Below are positions 44,801-53,400 of a stretch of DNA of 64,000 nt, one piece after another. Below the pieces are notes generated by a model. It had not been told where the DNA came from, ran no database searches, and worked only from the letters and a program-made list of their open reading frames with translations. The position numbers and the translations under genes are program-made. The stretch comes from Nematostella vectensis (lineage: Eukaryota; Cnidaria; Anthozoa; Actiniaria; Edwardsiidae): NCBI RefSeq assembly GCF_932526225.1, contig NC_064042.1, forward strand, positions 7,123,540 through 7,187,539. Direction: 5' to 3'. How positions within the stretch are numbered: the stretch's first letter is position 1; each line of letters opens with the position of its first letter.

Positions 44801-47150
44801 TGTCATCGCGCGGCATTGTTTTAAACTGTTCTATGACGTCATTATAAAAAAGACCGGATCCAAAAGACCTACCTAATAGCTTAAACTGTACCGTGGCGTC
44901 ATTAAAAACCAGAACTACCTAGTATATCAAATTGTACCGTGGTAACATTAGTCATTGACCTACCTACGTTAAACTGTATCGAGGCGTTATTATCAGAGCT
45001 ACCTAGTACGTTAAACTCTACCGTAGCGTTATCATATATCAGACCTACCTAGTACGTTAAACTCTACCGTAGCGTTATCATATATCAGACCTACCTAGTA
45101 CGTTAAACTCTACCGTAGCGTTATCATATATCAGACCTACCTAGTACGTTAAACTCTACCGTAGCTTTATCATATATCAGACCTACCTAGTACGTTAAAC
45201 TCTACCATAGCGTTATCATATATCAGACCTACCTAGTACGCTAAACTCTACCGTAGCGTTATCATATATAAGACCTACCTAGTACGTTTAGCTTTACTGA
45301 TGCTGGAGACAAGCTCATTTTACTCTCGATAGAGCAGCGGTATCTCGCGTGATCAGACTCGCGCACGTTCATGATAATAAATGTCGCTTCCGCGTCAGCG
45401 TCAACTAACACGTGACCTTCGTCCCTGAGGATGCTGATACCCGAGAGGGAGGACTTGACCGCGAGGTTCACCCATCCGTGGGGCTCGTGGCGCGCCCAGA
45501 TTACCTACACATAATCTAGTCAGAGTCGGCATGGGAAAAAATCGCTAGGGCCACAAGTTTGTACGTTTTTTTTAACTTGTATGTGCTACCTTAGTTTTGA
45601 ATAAAGATTCTACCCATCTAAAATTTCTCAAGAGATTCACAGCTGAATAGCAGTTACAGCCTCATTTTCACCAGGTTACTTCCGGAGGTCCGACGGAAAC
45701 CTCAACCGTTAAAAGACAAAATAATCTATTAAAATCCGAGATATTAAACAGGCCATCTGCTCTAAATTATCAATCACATCCTCAAAGAAACTTCCAATAA
45801 ACACACTGCTTCAATATTTTGAAACATTTTTCGCGTTTTCCGTTAAAAATCATCGAATATTGTTACGTAATCGACCGGAAGTAAACTGGTGACAATGCGG
45901 CTTTAATAGCTACAAGAACCAGCAGTCTTTAAAATACCTGAAAGAAGCCGTTTGTGTCCTCCCCGGGGTCCAACTCGTAGTCCCACGCTAGGCTCACGTT
46001 ATCACCGAGCAGCACGTGCGTGGGATCTGTGGGCACTATATTCCACGACAACGCATCTACACAGCAAGCTCATTGGTTAGAAATTACCCTAGACTGCAAG
46101 CTGATTGGTTAGAAATTACCCTAGACTACAAGCTGATTGGTTAGTAATTACTCTAGACAGAGAGCTTATTGGTTAGAAATTACCCGAAACCAAAAGCCCA
46201 TTAGTTAGAATGTTACTAGAGACTGCAAGCTCATTGGTTAGAATCAATACTGCAAGCTCATTGGTTTGAAAATTTCTCTAGACAGCGAGTTCATTGGTTA
46301 GAAATTACTCTAGAAAAAAAGCTCAATGGGTAGAAAATTACCCAGCAATAGCTTATTGGTTTGAAAATTACTCGAGCAGCGCGCTTATTGGTTAGAAATT
46401 ATTCTAGACAGCAAGCTCATTATGTTAGAAATTACTCAAAACAGGAAGCTAATGGGTTACAAAAATTACTCTAGACAGCGAGTTCACTAGTTAGAAATTA
46501 CTCAAGACAATAAGCTGATTTGTCAGAAATTACAAAGCAAGCTAATTCTTGAAGATATCTCAATTATAAATGTAAATTTAAACGCCCGCTACCGATTTCT
46601 GTTGTTCTTTTACGGTATAATTCCAAAGTCTTAAATCATCAACTTGCACATAGAGATAATCATTTTTAAAGAAATCACAAGAATGTGACATTCGCTTTCG
46701 CCAAGATAGGCATAATCCACAAGTTCATTAATAATGTAAATGTGACGTGCGTTAATAGCTAAAAATGCAGTACAAAGTTTGCTGGCCAAGTTGTCATGGA
46801 ACTGTGACGCCCAAGGGCGTTATATCCGATTTTTTCATAGTTTTAAAAATATATATATTTTTCATTATAATACGGTTTACAACTTCAGGCAAACCGGATA
46901 AAAAATGGATTTGAAAGTTTTATTAAAGCTAGCTCAATCTTCGCCGGTGCTTTGAAACTAGTTATGGAGTGCTTTGCATTTTTTAACAGTTTGACATTTT
47001 ACCAGCGTGACGTAACAAATCTAAAATATGTGAATGTTCTAAATAGAAAAATAAAGTAAAAGCCAATACAGATAAGCCAGAACTTTACTAACCTGTAGTA
47101 GACGCGAGTATGATAGAAGCGAGGAGCGGTGTCAATAGTGAACGAAACAT
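32706..47150 (-). CDS. Ig-superfamily receptor A: V-like + 10 Ig + FN3 + SEA + TM + tyrosine-motif tail
   Basis: Exons: 47150-47093, 46056-45938, 45504-45279, 44742-44485, 44020-43763, 43381-43127, 42714-42460, 41604-41347, 40925-40662, 40411-40151, 39729-39463, 39113-38862, 38313-38050, 37689-37432, 37116-37001, 36916-36858, 36110-35851, 35426-35381, 34743-34731 (tentative), 34412-34139, 32896-32706. The sum is 4212 nt (1403 aa) and the frame closes. Order: signal peptide MFRSLLTPLLASIILAS; V-like domain with LAWDY; ten one-exon I-set domains; FN3; SEA split over three exons; TM helix; long tail. N-glycosylation sequons are frequent. It is the upstream tandem neighbour and probable paralogue of receptor B. 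Confidence 0.87.
33725..34139. repeat. ~31-bp CCAAT-containing minisatellite at a receptor A donor
   Basis: About 13 units of ccaatcagagcgtgcgtac plus tatttcattcat. The array runs into the donor of exon 34412-34139: that intron begins gttagtacgcacgctctctc and units carry agtacgcacgctctgattgg on the same strand. The unit is thus derived from sequence starting at the splice donor. + strand ORFs here are artefacts. Confidence 0.8.
34139..34412 (-). CDS. Receptor A main cytoplasmic-tail exon
   Basis: 91 codons: DEGIEMDMYSDRDSRVSRLS, a Pro/His-rich spacer, then IPTEYAAVLEKSGTKD and RLYAELAWLETKGEP. TEYAAV fits the ITSM pattern TxYxx[VI]. YAAV and YAEL, 10 residues apart, resemble an ITAM spacing (YxxΦ-x6-12-YxxΦ), though V replaces I/L in the first. 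Motif function is inferred only. Confidence 0.82.
34440..34625. repeat. gat/aat simple repeat
   Basis: Degenerate gatgatgatg and aataatgatg runs in the intron between two receptor A tail exons. Confidence 0.8.
34731..34743 (-). CDS. Tentative 13-nt microexon of receptor A
   Basis: The - strand reads tctagaaaacag, CCCACAGAACGAG, gtacac. Thirteen nt are needed to bring the phase-2 end of exon 35426-35381 into the phase-0 start of exon 34412-34139. The result, DQNESPQNEDEGIEM, continues an acidic run. The donor is weak, so other small exons or an alternative junction remain possible. Confidence 0.4.
34988..35130. mobile_element. Small MITE-like inverted repeat
   Basis: Imperfect ~57-nt arms: ttttcgaattacgttccatt, gctctcaaacaaaagcttc, aaatcgaggc, mirrored by gcctcgatttaaagctttt, aagagccacgtggagcgtag, ttcggaaa. 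Non-coding. Confidence 0.6.
35851..36110 (-). CDS. Receptor A exon: end of SEA domain + transmembrane helix
   Basis: Begins SGSVITSFRLTRNDS (core strand of SEA with the G-S-V cleavage-like motif) and continues LNAKLTDGYLGNLK. A linker is followed by the TM helix VVTVFFLLLIVLIVLGLLY and the stop-transfer RRSRNRN. Donor gtaggg. The acceptor ccgtag lies directly against a 46-bp minisatellite. Confidence 0.85.
36111..36800. repeat. 46-bp minisatellite abutting the SEA/TM exon acceptor
   Basis: Alternating half-units cgatcacccatggaataaca, ga/aca and catcgcccatgaaataacag, about 14 pairs. It starts within ~5 bp of the acceptor (ctacggatggaataatcaccc) and ends ~60 bp before the 59-nt exon. - strand ORFs across it are artefacts. 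Confidence 0.88.
36858..36916 (-). CDS. Receptor A 59-nt exon (middle of SEA domain)
   Basis: Acceptor ggttgtttag, then GTG TGG TCC GAA TAC, encoding VWSEYSQDSFLRGVGVKGFR with the final codon split (AG|A), donor gtaagac. It joins KFVTQ to SGSVITSF, producing the SEA core GVKGFRSGSVITSFRL, and fixes the reading frame. It has no ATG. Confidence 0.85.
37001..37689 (-). CDS. Receptor A FN3 exon and first SEA exon
   Basis: Exon 37689-37432 is an FN3 domain: VPPSSPSISRVEPSDNEI, KLNWEAPASDGGSPVVSY, SEYWVRAHAQNAVGAG. Exon 37116-37001 starts the SEA domain: VNVTVSDHEIRLIEEVW, LLNDQQSASYTKLAEKFVTQ. The phases (1-1, then 1-0) agree with neighbours. Receptor B has a matching FN3 exon but no SEA. Confidence 0.85.
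37850..37990. repeat. Inverted repeat in receptor A intron
   Basis: tttcttggtgttacggagca at the left and agctctccgtaacaccaagg at the right form ~18-bp arms around an accaaaaacac-rich centre. Probably a small foldback element. Confidence 0.45.
38440..38616. mobile_element. MITE-like element with ~38-bp inverted ends
   Basis: ggccgatttagacagcacga, tttagttgtatgcgac at the left; gtcgcatacgactaaactgg, ctgtctaaatcagcc at the right. Non-coding interior of ~100 bp with gtcgtag/ctacgac palindromes. Confidence 0.65.
39743..40105. repeat. Simple repeats (atgatc; atc/aac-rich)
   Basis: atcatgatcatgattatgat followed by catcatcaacaccaccacc-type low-complexity sequence. Predicted ORFs on both strands are not credible. 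Confidence 0.9.
40365..40545. repeat. Three copies of a receptor A exon acceptor edge
   Basis: The true 5' end of exon 40411-40151 reads, on +, gttatgtacggtgagggtag, gggtgagatggatggagag, then acceptor tctgttgaatagaataaag. The block recurs at ~40435-40485 and ~40495-40540 (gttatgtacggtgggggtag, gggtgagatagacggag). Period about 64 bp; one or both copies keep tctgttgaatagaataaagg. Confidence 0.8.
41724..41772. repeat. Perfect 21-bp-arm hairpin
   Basis: cgtgtagccgctgactcgcg + a, seven-nt loop, then tcgcgagtcagcggctacac + g. It lies in the intron between receptor A Ig exons. The inner string ccgctgact also occurs singly at ~41232 and ~41662. Confidence 0.75.
42800..43085. repeat. A/T-rich tattcgttatatttagag repeat
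   Basis: About a dozen degenerate ~20-bp units (attcgttatatttagag, ttcgctatacataagta). Intronic. Confidence 0.7.
43568..43732. mobile_element. MITE-like element with ~42-bp inverted ends
   Basis: aaggttgtttctcacttgga, cgtaagcgcaagggcaacgc at the left; gcgcttccgtttgcgcttg, cgtcctagtgagaaccaacc at the right. About 165 bp, immediately after the donor of a receptor A Ig exon. Confidence 0.7.
44865..45290. repeat. 46-bp array carrying the receptor A exon 3 donor
   Basis: Six close units plus about four diverged ones of gacctacctagtacgttaaa, ctctaccgtagcgttatcat, atatca. On the - strand each reads AACGTACTAG then gtaggtc, preceded by codons NATVEFNVLG-like, i.e. the last Ig beta strand plus the donor. 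The copy at 45273-45300 is the functional exon end (VKLNVLG). Confidence 0.9.
45505..45937. other. Receptor-A-specific intron inside the V-like domain
   Basis: This 433-bp intron splits the V-like domain of receptor A into 119 + 226 nt (345 nt in total). In receptor B the same domain is one exon of 342 nt. 253 bp of the intron are MITE copy 3. Confidence 0.75.
45654..45906. mobile_element. TTAA-type MITE, copy 3 (receptor A intron)
   Basis: Begins ttacagcctcattttcacc (diverged left end) and ends ggtgacaatgcggctttaa. The interior is near-identical to copies 1 and 2. Confidence 0.78.
46057..46560. repeat. ~33-bp minisatellite abutting the receptor A exon 2 acceptor
   Basis: About 14 units of cagcaagctcattggttaga, aattactctaga. 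It begins at the acceptor itself: the true junction ctacacagcaagctcattgg resembles the unit border ctagacagcaagctcat, so the unit carries an acceptor-like tag. Confidence 0.82.
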
Positions 47151-49112
47151 GTCACACACTGCTCCTACCAACGTATTAACCAGCTTCACGATTTCTTCCT
47201 TAGGAAGGTACCCGTCTTTCTGGTAGTATCAGATTTCTTTTTTTTTCGACGTTTTCAAAAGAAAATTTGGGTTGTGATTTGATCACGCCGAGTCACTTTA
47301 AGTTACCAGTTTGTGTTTTGTGTTTGTGGAAATATTGGGTCTCTATGTGACGTATCTCGGGAATATTTGGGAGGGTCCGTAGTTTATATATATTGTGCTT
47401 ACTTAGACTCCCTATTAGTAAACAAAACATTTTCCGGACTCTAGTATTAGACTCAGTACCATGATTTTTTTTGTCTGATTGCAACAACGTAAAATGAGTA
47501 TTCAACGAGTATCTGTTTTTAAAATGGATATTTTTGGCATCAGAACACATTCAAACGACGAAATGTGCGATTTTAACGTGTTTCGGGGGGGGGGGGGGGG
47601 TCGTTGTATGCCACTGAAAAAACGTAGTCTTTTTTGCACAATATTTCCAAGAAAGCCGAGTCAAGTCCCCACTTAATGCTAGCGTTGCTATGAAGCAAGC
47701 CTGCAATTATGAGTAAGCCCAACTCCCGGATATTACAGGGTGTATAGCCGAGAGAATAAACAGAAACAACAATAAGCAAAAAAGAAAAATTGCCCTCGGT
47801 TAATGTCTTCGTATTGGCTTCCAGGCCCCGGCTCATTAGTAAACGAGATCTTTTGTCTTCAAGCTGCTAATGTGTGTGGAAATTGCTTCACTTGCGACCA
47901 ATATCACTTGGTCCGATTTCACGAGTTTGTTTGTGGTTTTATCGGTATTCGTAAACACACGCTGAAACTGTTTCCTGTAAAGTATTGTTTGGGTAATACT
48001 TATCGTCTTTCAGTCGCAGTGTTTCCGCCAACAAGCAATCCGGATTTGGTAAAGCAAAAACAAAACAAACTAAGTAGGTTGTTGAAAACGAATACCTTTT
48101 TCTATGGAAAACAACCGAAGACAGGGTATCTATTAATTGAAACACAGATTTAGTACGGTACGTCGGTAGGCGGTTGCAATCATCTTCGTGAAACCCCGAT
48201 AACTCAATCCTTCAAGACATTATAAACTACAGAAATATTATAAAAACCCTGATAACTCAATCCTTCAAGACATTATAAACTACATAAATATTATAAAAAT
48301 AGTAACAAATCAAAAAACACTTCGCACTTCGTATTGCATGAAGCAATGTTATTCAGGGCCTCGAATTATAAAAACTAAACACAATCTACATCATATTGCG
48401 ACGCGGGCTAGCGTGGTTACCTTGCAAAGTTTGTTTCACCTTGCAAACACCCAGTTTGGGTGTATAACAGGGATAAGACCTCCTCTTTTCTACATTCCAT
48501 TTTTACCTTCCATTAGCCATGGTAGTAATATTGCCTAGACTAGGAATATCTTTCAGATATGAAAATGCTCAAAGCGAGGGCAGAGACACTGTTCGACTTA
48601 CACGGTGGGTTTTCTTTGTAATTTTGCTTTTTAAAATCATGGACGATTTCAAAACGTAGGTTATAGAGCATACGCGATTTTGGTGATCGATTGTAAAACG
48701 CGACGTACTTTTGGTTTCTTCAAATAACACGAATGCATAACCCAAATGTAGCCAATGAACCGCCGAGTCGATTGTAAGCTAACACAACCATACAAGTTCA
48801 ATTTTGCCATTTTTTGCTCCTGTCTCCCCTTAATCGAAACATCTGTAACCGTACTGTTTAGCATTTCATAACATCAAAATACATCTTTTTTTGTCAGTTT
48901 TTTGTCTAGCAAACAAAACGTATAACGTTAAAATGAAACGTTACTCTTGCAAACTCTAACAGAAACCCTTTATAGGGTTTGGATAGTCTAACAGAAACTC
49001 CTTATGGGTTTGGATAGTTTTAACAGAACCTCTTTATAAGGTTCGGATTTCGGATAATCTAACAGAAACTCCTTATAATGGTTTTGTCCCGGGGGGACAG
49101 GGGGGGGGGGGC

Positions 49113-49456
49113 GAGGACTCCCTATACCGAGATGACGGGGATGCTCGTAGTACCTTTTAGGGGTAAAAATCACGGGTTTTGTACCTTTAAGGGGGTTCGT
49201 TGTCAAGCGCTGGCATTTTTTTGTGACACGGTACCTTTTAAGGGTCAGAACAAGCTGCTACTTCGATATTTAAAAAAAGTTTTATGAAATGGATTTAAAT
49301 GCTTTTCAACTACAAATTGTACGTTGGTACGATGTTCGTTAGTACCTTTTAGGGGTGAAAATTGGCTCGAGCCACGCCCTTTTTCGTACTTTTTAGGTGT
49401 AAAAATGAAATTCGCTACGAGCATCCCCGTCATTATAATATGGGAGTCCCCCCCCG
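49113..49456. mobile_element. Inverted-repeat element inside the 3'-flank minisatellite
   Basis: gaggactccctataccgaga, tgacggggatgctcgtag at the left; ctacgagcatccccgtcat, tataatatgggagtccccc at the right. The interior repeats taccttttaggggt. About 340 bp. Confidence 0.65.
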
Positions 49457-49727
49457 GCGGTTTTGTTAGTCTAACAGATTATCAGAACCATGGGGGGGAG
49501 GGGGTTCTTCAGGATAAAAGTATTAGGGATGCTTGTCAGGAAATTAAAAAAAATGCCGCTAAAAATACATGGACACCAGAAATTGCTACCCTAAAAAAAT
49601 ACCCTAGAAGCAAAAATTATCACTAAAAAATACCAAAACGCAGATTGAAGTATATAAGATTTAAGTAAAAATGATGGTTGAAGGCTTTCATAGAAAGTGC
49701 TCAATACTCGAAAGTAGAGCGGTGTAT

Positions 49728-49882
49728 AGTGTTGGTTTGAGAAAAATACAAACTACATAGGTTTCCCTACAGGTCTGTTTCGTGGTTGCCCACTCATCAG
49801 GGGATTTCCCTGATGAGTGGGCAACCACGAAACAGACCTGTAGGGAAACCTATGTAGTTTGTATTTTTCTCAAACCAACACT
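49728..49882. repeat. Perfect palindrome, 75-bp arms, 5-nt loop
   Basis: The left arm (49728-49802) begins agtgttggtttgagaaaaat and ends cactcatcaggg. The loop is gattt. The right arm (49808-49882) begins ccctgatgagtg and ends caaaccaacact. I found no mismatch between the arms. Confidence 0.92.
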
Positions 49883-50441
49883 AAGATTTAAGTATATAAC
49901 ATAGTCTCACGTGACAAATTTTCAAAATGTTTTTTTAGAAGTTAGAAGTATAAATAATCTAGAACACGTTGGCTCTTTCTGCGAGCCCCTAAAAAATACC
50001 ATTTCTAGTAGAAAAGCCTATTTTCTCTAAGAAACCCCCTTCGACGAGCATCCCTATCAGGACTACATGGGAAGAAACCTCCCGGACAGAAACCATTTAT
50101 AAGGTTTGGATAATCAAACAGAAACCACTTATAAGGTCTGGATAATATAACAGAAATCCCTTATAAGGTTTGGATAATCTAACAGAAACCCCTTATAAGG
50201 TTTGAATAATCTAACAGAAACCCCTAATAAAGTTTGGATAATCTAACAGAAACTCTTAATAAGGTTGTATAGACTAACACAATTCACCTTATCAGTTTTG
50301 GATAATCTAACAGAAACTCTTTATAACGGTTTGGGTAATCTAACGGAAACTTCTTATCAGCCAGTGTATCTGAAATCCCTTATAAGGATAAGATATTCTA
50401 ACAGAGACACTTATAAGGCTCAAATAATCGTGGGGCATCCC

Positions 50442-53400
50442 TTATAGCGCTTGGCCAACCTCATCATCGTGGATCATTATGCTGACACACTTGCACTGCT
50501 CTCCGCGGTTTTTCAACTCTGGTTTTTCGGACAAGATTCCCTCAAGTCGGAAAGCCATCAGAGCAGGGTGGATACGTGCATCTGGATCACTGTCCCAGCA
50601 TTCCACAAGCGTCTGGCGTAATATATATAGAGCCTGTGATGATCCCTGTGTGGACACAAGGTGATGTAAGGTGTAGTGTAGTGATGAAACAAGGTGATGT
50701 AAGGTGTAGTATATTCCTGTGATCACCCTTGGTGATGTAAGGTGCAGTGTATGCCTGTGATGACACAAGGTGATGTAAGGTGTAGTGTATCCTGTGATGA
50801 CACAAGGTGATGTAAGGTGTAGTGTATCCTGTGATGACACAAGGTGATGTAAGGTGTAGTGTATTCCTGTGATGACCCCTGGTGATGTAAGGTGCAGTGT
50901 ATCTCTGTGATGACACAAGGTGATGTAAGGTGTAGTGTAGTGATGACACAAGGTGATGTAAGGTGTAGTGTATCCCTGTGATGACACTAGGTGATGTAAG
51001 GTGTAGTGTATCCTGTGATGACACAAGGTGATGTAAGGTGTAGTGTATTCCTGTGATGACCCTTGGTGATGTAAGGTGCAGTGTATCTCTGTGATGACAC
51101 AAGGTGATGTAAGGTGTAGTGTAGTGATGACACAAGGTGATGTAAGGTGTAGTGTATCCTGTGATGACACAAGGTGATGTAAGGTGTAGTGTATCTCTGT
51201 GATGACACTAGGTGATGTAAGGTGTAGTGTATCCTGTGATGACACAAGGTGATGTAAGGTGTAGTGTATTCCTGTGATGACACAAGGTGATGTAAGGTGT
51301 AGTGTATCCTGTGATGACACAAGGTGATGTAAGGTGTAGTGTATCTCTGTGATGACACTAGTTGCTGTAAGGTGTAGTGTATCCCTGTGATGACACTAGG
51401 TGATGTAAGGTGTAGTGTATCCTGTGATGACACAAGGTGATGTAAGGTGTAGTGTATCCCTGTGATGACACAAGGTGATGTAAGGTGTAGTGTATCCCTG
51501 TGATGACACAAGGTGATGTAAGGTGTAGTGTAGTGATGACACAAGGTGATGTAAGGTGTAGTGTATCCCTGTGATGACACTAGTTGCTGTAAGGTGTAGT
51601 GTATCCTGTGATGACACAAGGTGATGTAAGGTGTAGTGTATCCTGTGATGACACTAGGTGATGTAAGGTGTAGTGTATCCTGTGATGACATAAGGTGATG
51701 TAAGGTGTAGTGTATTCCTGTGATGACACTAGGTGATGTAAGGTGCAGTGTATCCTGTGATGACACAAGGTGATGTAAGGTGTAGTGTATTCCTGTGATG
51801 ACACAAGGTGATGTAAGGTGTAGTGTATCCTGTGATGACACAAGGTGATGTAAGGTGTAGTGTATCTCTGTGATGACACTAGTTGCTGTAAGGTGTAGTG
51901 TATCCCTGTGATGACACTAGGTGATGTAAGGTGTAGTGTAGTGATGACATAAGGTGATGTAAGGTGTAGTGTATCCTGTGATGACACAAGGTGATGTAAG
52001 GTGTAGTGTATCCTGTGATGACACAAGGTGATGTAAGGTGTAGTGTATCTCTGTGATGACACTAGGTGATGTAAGGTGTAGTGTATCCTGTAATGACACA
52101 AGGTGAAGTAAGGTGTAGTGTATCCCTGTGATGACACTAGGTGATGTAAGGTGCAGTGTATCCTGTGATGACACAAGGTGATGTAAGGTGTAGTGTATCC
52201 TGTAATGACACAAGGTGATGTAAGGTGTAGTGTATCCTGTGATGACACTAGGTGATGTAAGGTGCAGTGTATCCTGTGATGACACAAGGTGATGTAAGGT
52301 GTAGTGTATCCTGTGATGACACAAGGTGATGTAAGGTGTAGTGTAGTGATGACACTAGTTGATGTAAGGTGTAGTGTATTCCTGTGATGACACAAGGTGA
52401 TGTAAGGTGTAGTGTATCCTGTGATGACACTAGGTGATGTAAGGTGTAGTGTAGTGATGACACTAGGTGATGTAAGGTGCAGTGTATCCTGTGATCACAC
52501 AAGGTGATGTAAGGTGCAGTGTATCCTGTGATCACACAAGGTGATGTAAGGTGTAGTGTATCCTGTGATGACACTAGGTGATGTAAGGTGTAGTGTAGTG
52601 ATGACACAAGGTGATGTAAGGTGTAGTGTATCCTGTGATGACACAAGGTGATGTAAGGTGTAGTGTATCTCTGTGATGACACTAGGTGATGTAAGGTGTA
52701 GTGTATCCTGTAATGACACAAGGTGAAGTAAGGTGTAGTGTATCCCTGTGATGACACTAGGTGATGTAAGGTGCAGTGTATCCTGTGATGACACAAGGTG
52801 ATGTAAGGTGTAGTGTATCCTGTAATGACACAAGGTGATGTAAGGTGTAGTGTATCCTGTGATGACACTAGGTGATGTAAGGTGCAGTGTATCCTGTGAT
52901 GACACAAGGTGATGTAAGGTGTAGTGTATCCTGTGATGACACAAGGTGATGTAAGGTGTAGTGTAGTGATGACACTAGTTGATGTAAGGTGTAGTGTATT
53001 CCTGTGATGACACAAGGTGATGTAAGGTGTAGTGTATCCTGTGATGACACTAGGTGATGTAAGGTGTAGTGTAGTGATGACACTAGGTGATGTAAGGTGC
53101 AGTGTATCCTGTGATCACACAAGGTGATGTAAGGTGCAGTGTATCCTGTGATCACACAAGGTGATGTAAGGTGTAGTGTATCCTGTGATGACACTAGGTG
53201 ATGTAAGGTGTAGTGTAGTGATGACACAAGGTGATGTAAGGTGTAGTGTATCTCTGTGATGACACAAGGTGATGTAAGGTGTAGTGTATCCTGTGATGAC
53301 ACAAGGTGATGTAAGGTGTAGTGTAGTGATGACATAAGGTGATGTAAGGTGTAGTGTATCTCTGTGATGACACAAGGTGATGTAAGGTGTAGTGCATTCC

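Larger units (their letters stand above)
48955..50440. repeat. Interrupted ~30-bp minisatellite in the BMPR2-like 3' flank
   Basis: Units aacagaaaccccttataagg, tttggataatct at 48955-49080 and 50085-50440. A hairpin element (49113-49456) and the 75-bp palindrome lie between the two blocks. The array touches the stop codon of the kinase gene (GCG CTA TAA GGG on -), so it probably lies in the 3'UTR. Confidence 0.75.
47151..50441. other. Intergenic stretch between receptor A and the BMPR2-like gene
   Basis: No convincing gene. It contains a 58-bp tandem duplication (48190-48300), a ttataaggtttggataatct-type minisatellite (48955-49080 and 50085-50440), an inverted-repeat element (49113-49456) and a perfect palindrome (49728-49882). 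ORFs of ~100 codons here lack splice-supported continuation or family motifs. Confidence 0.55.

Noticed and set aside
47803-48153. 116-aa + strand ORF in the intergenic region
   Set aside because: No recognisable domain, no neighbouring exons, composition like the surrounding A/T-rich DNA.
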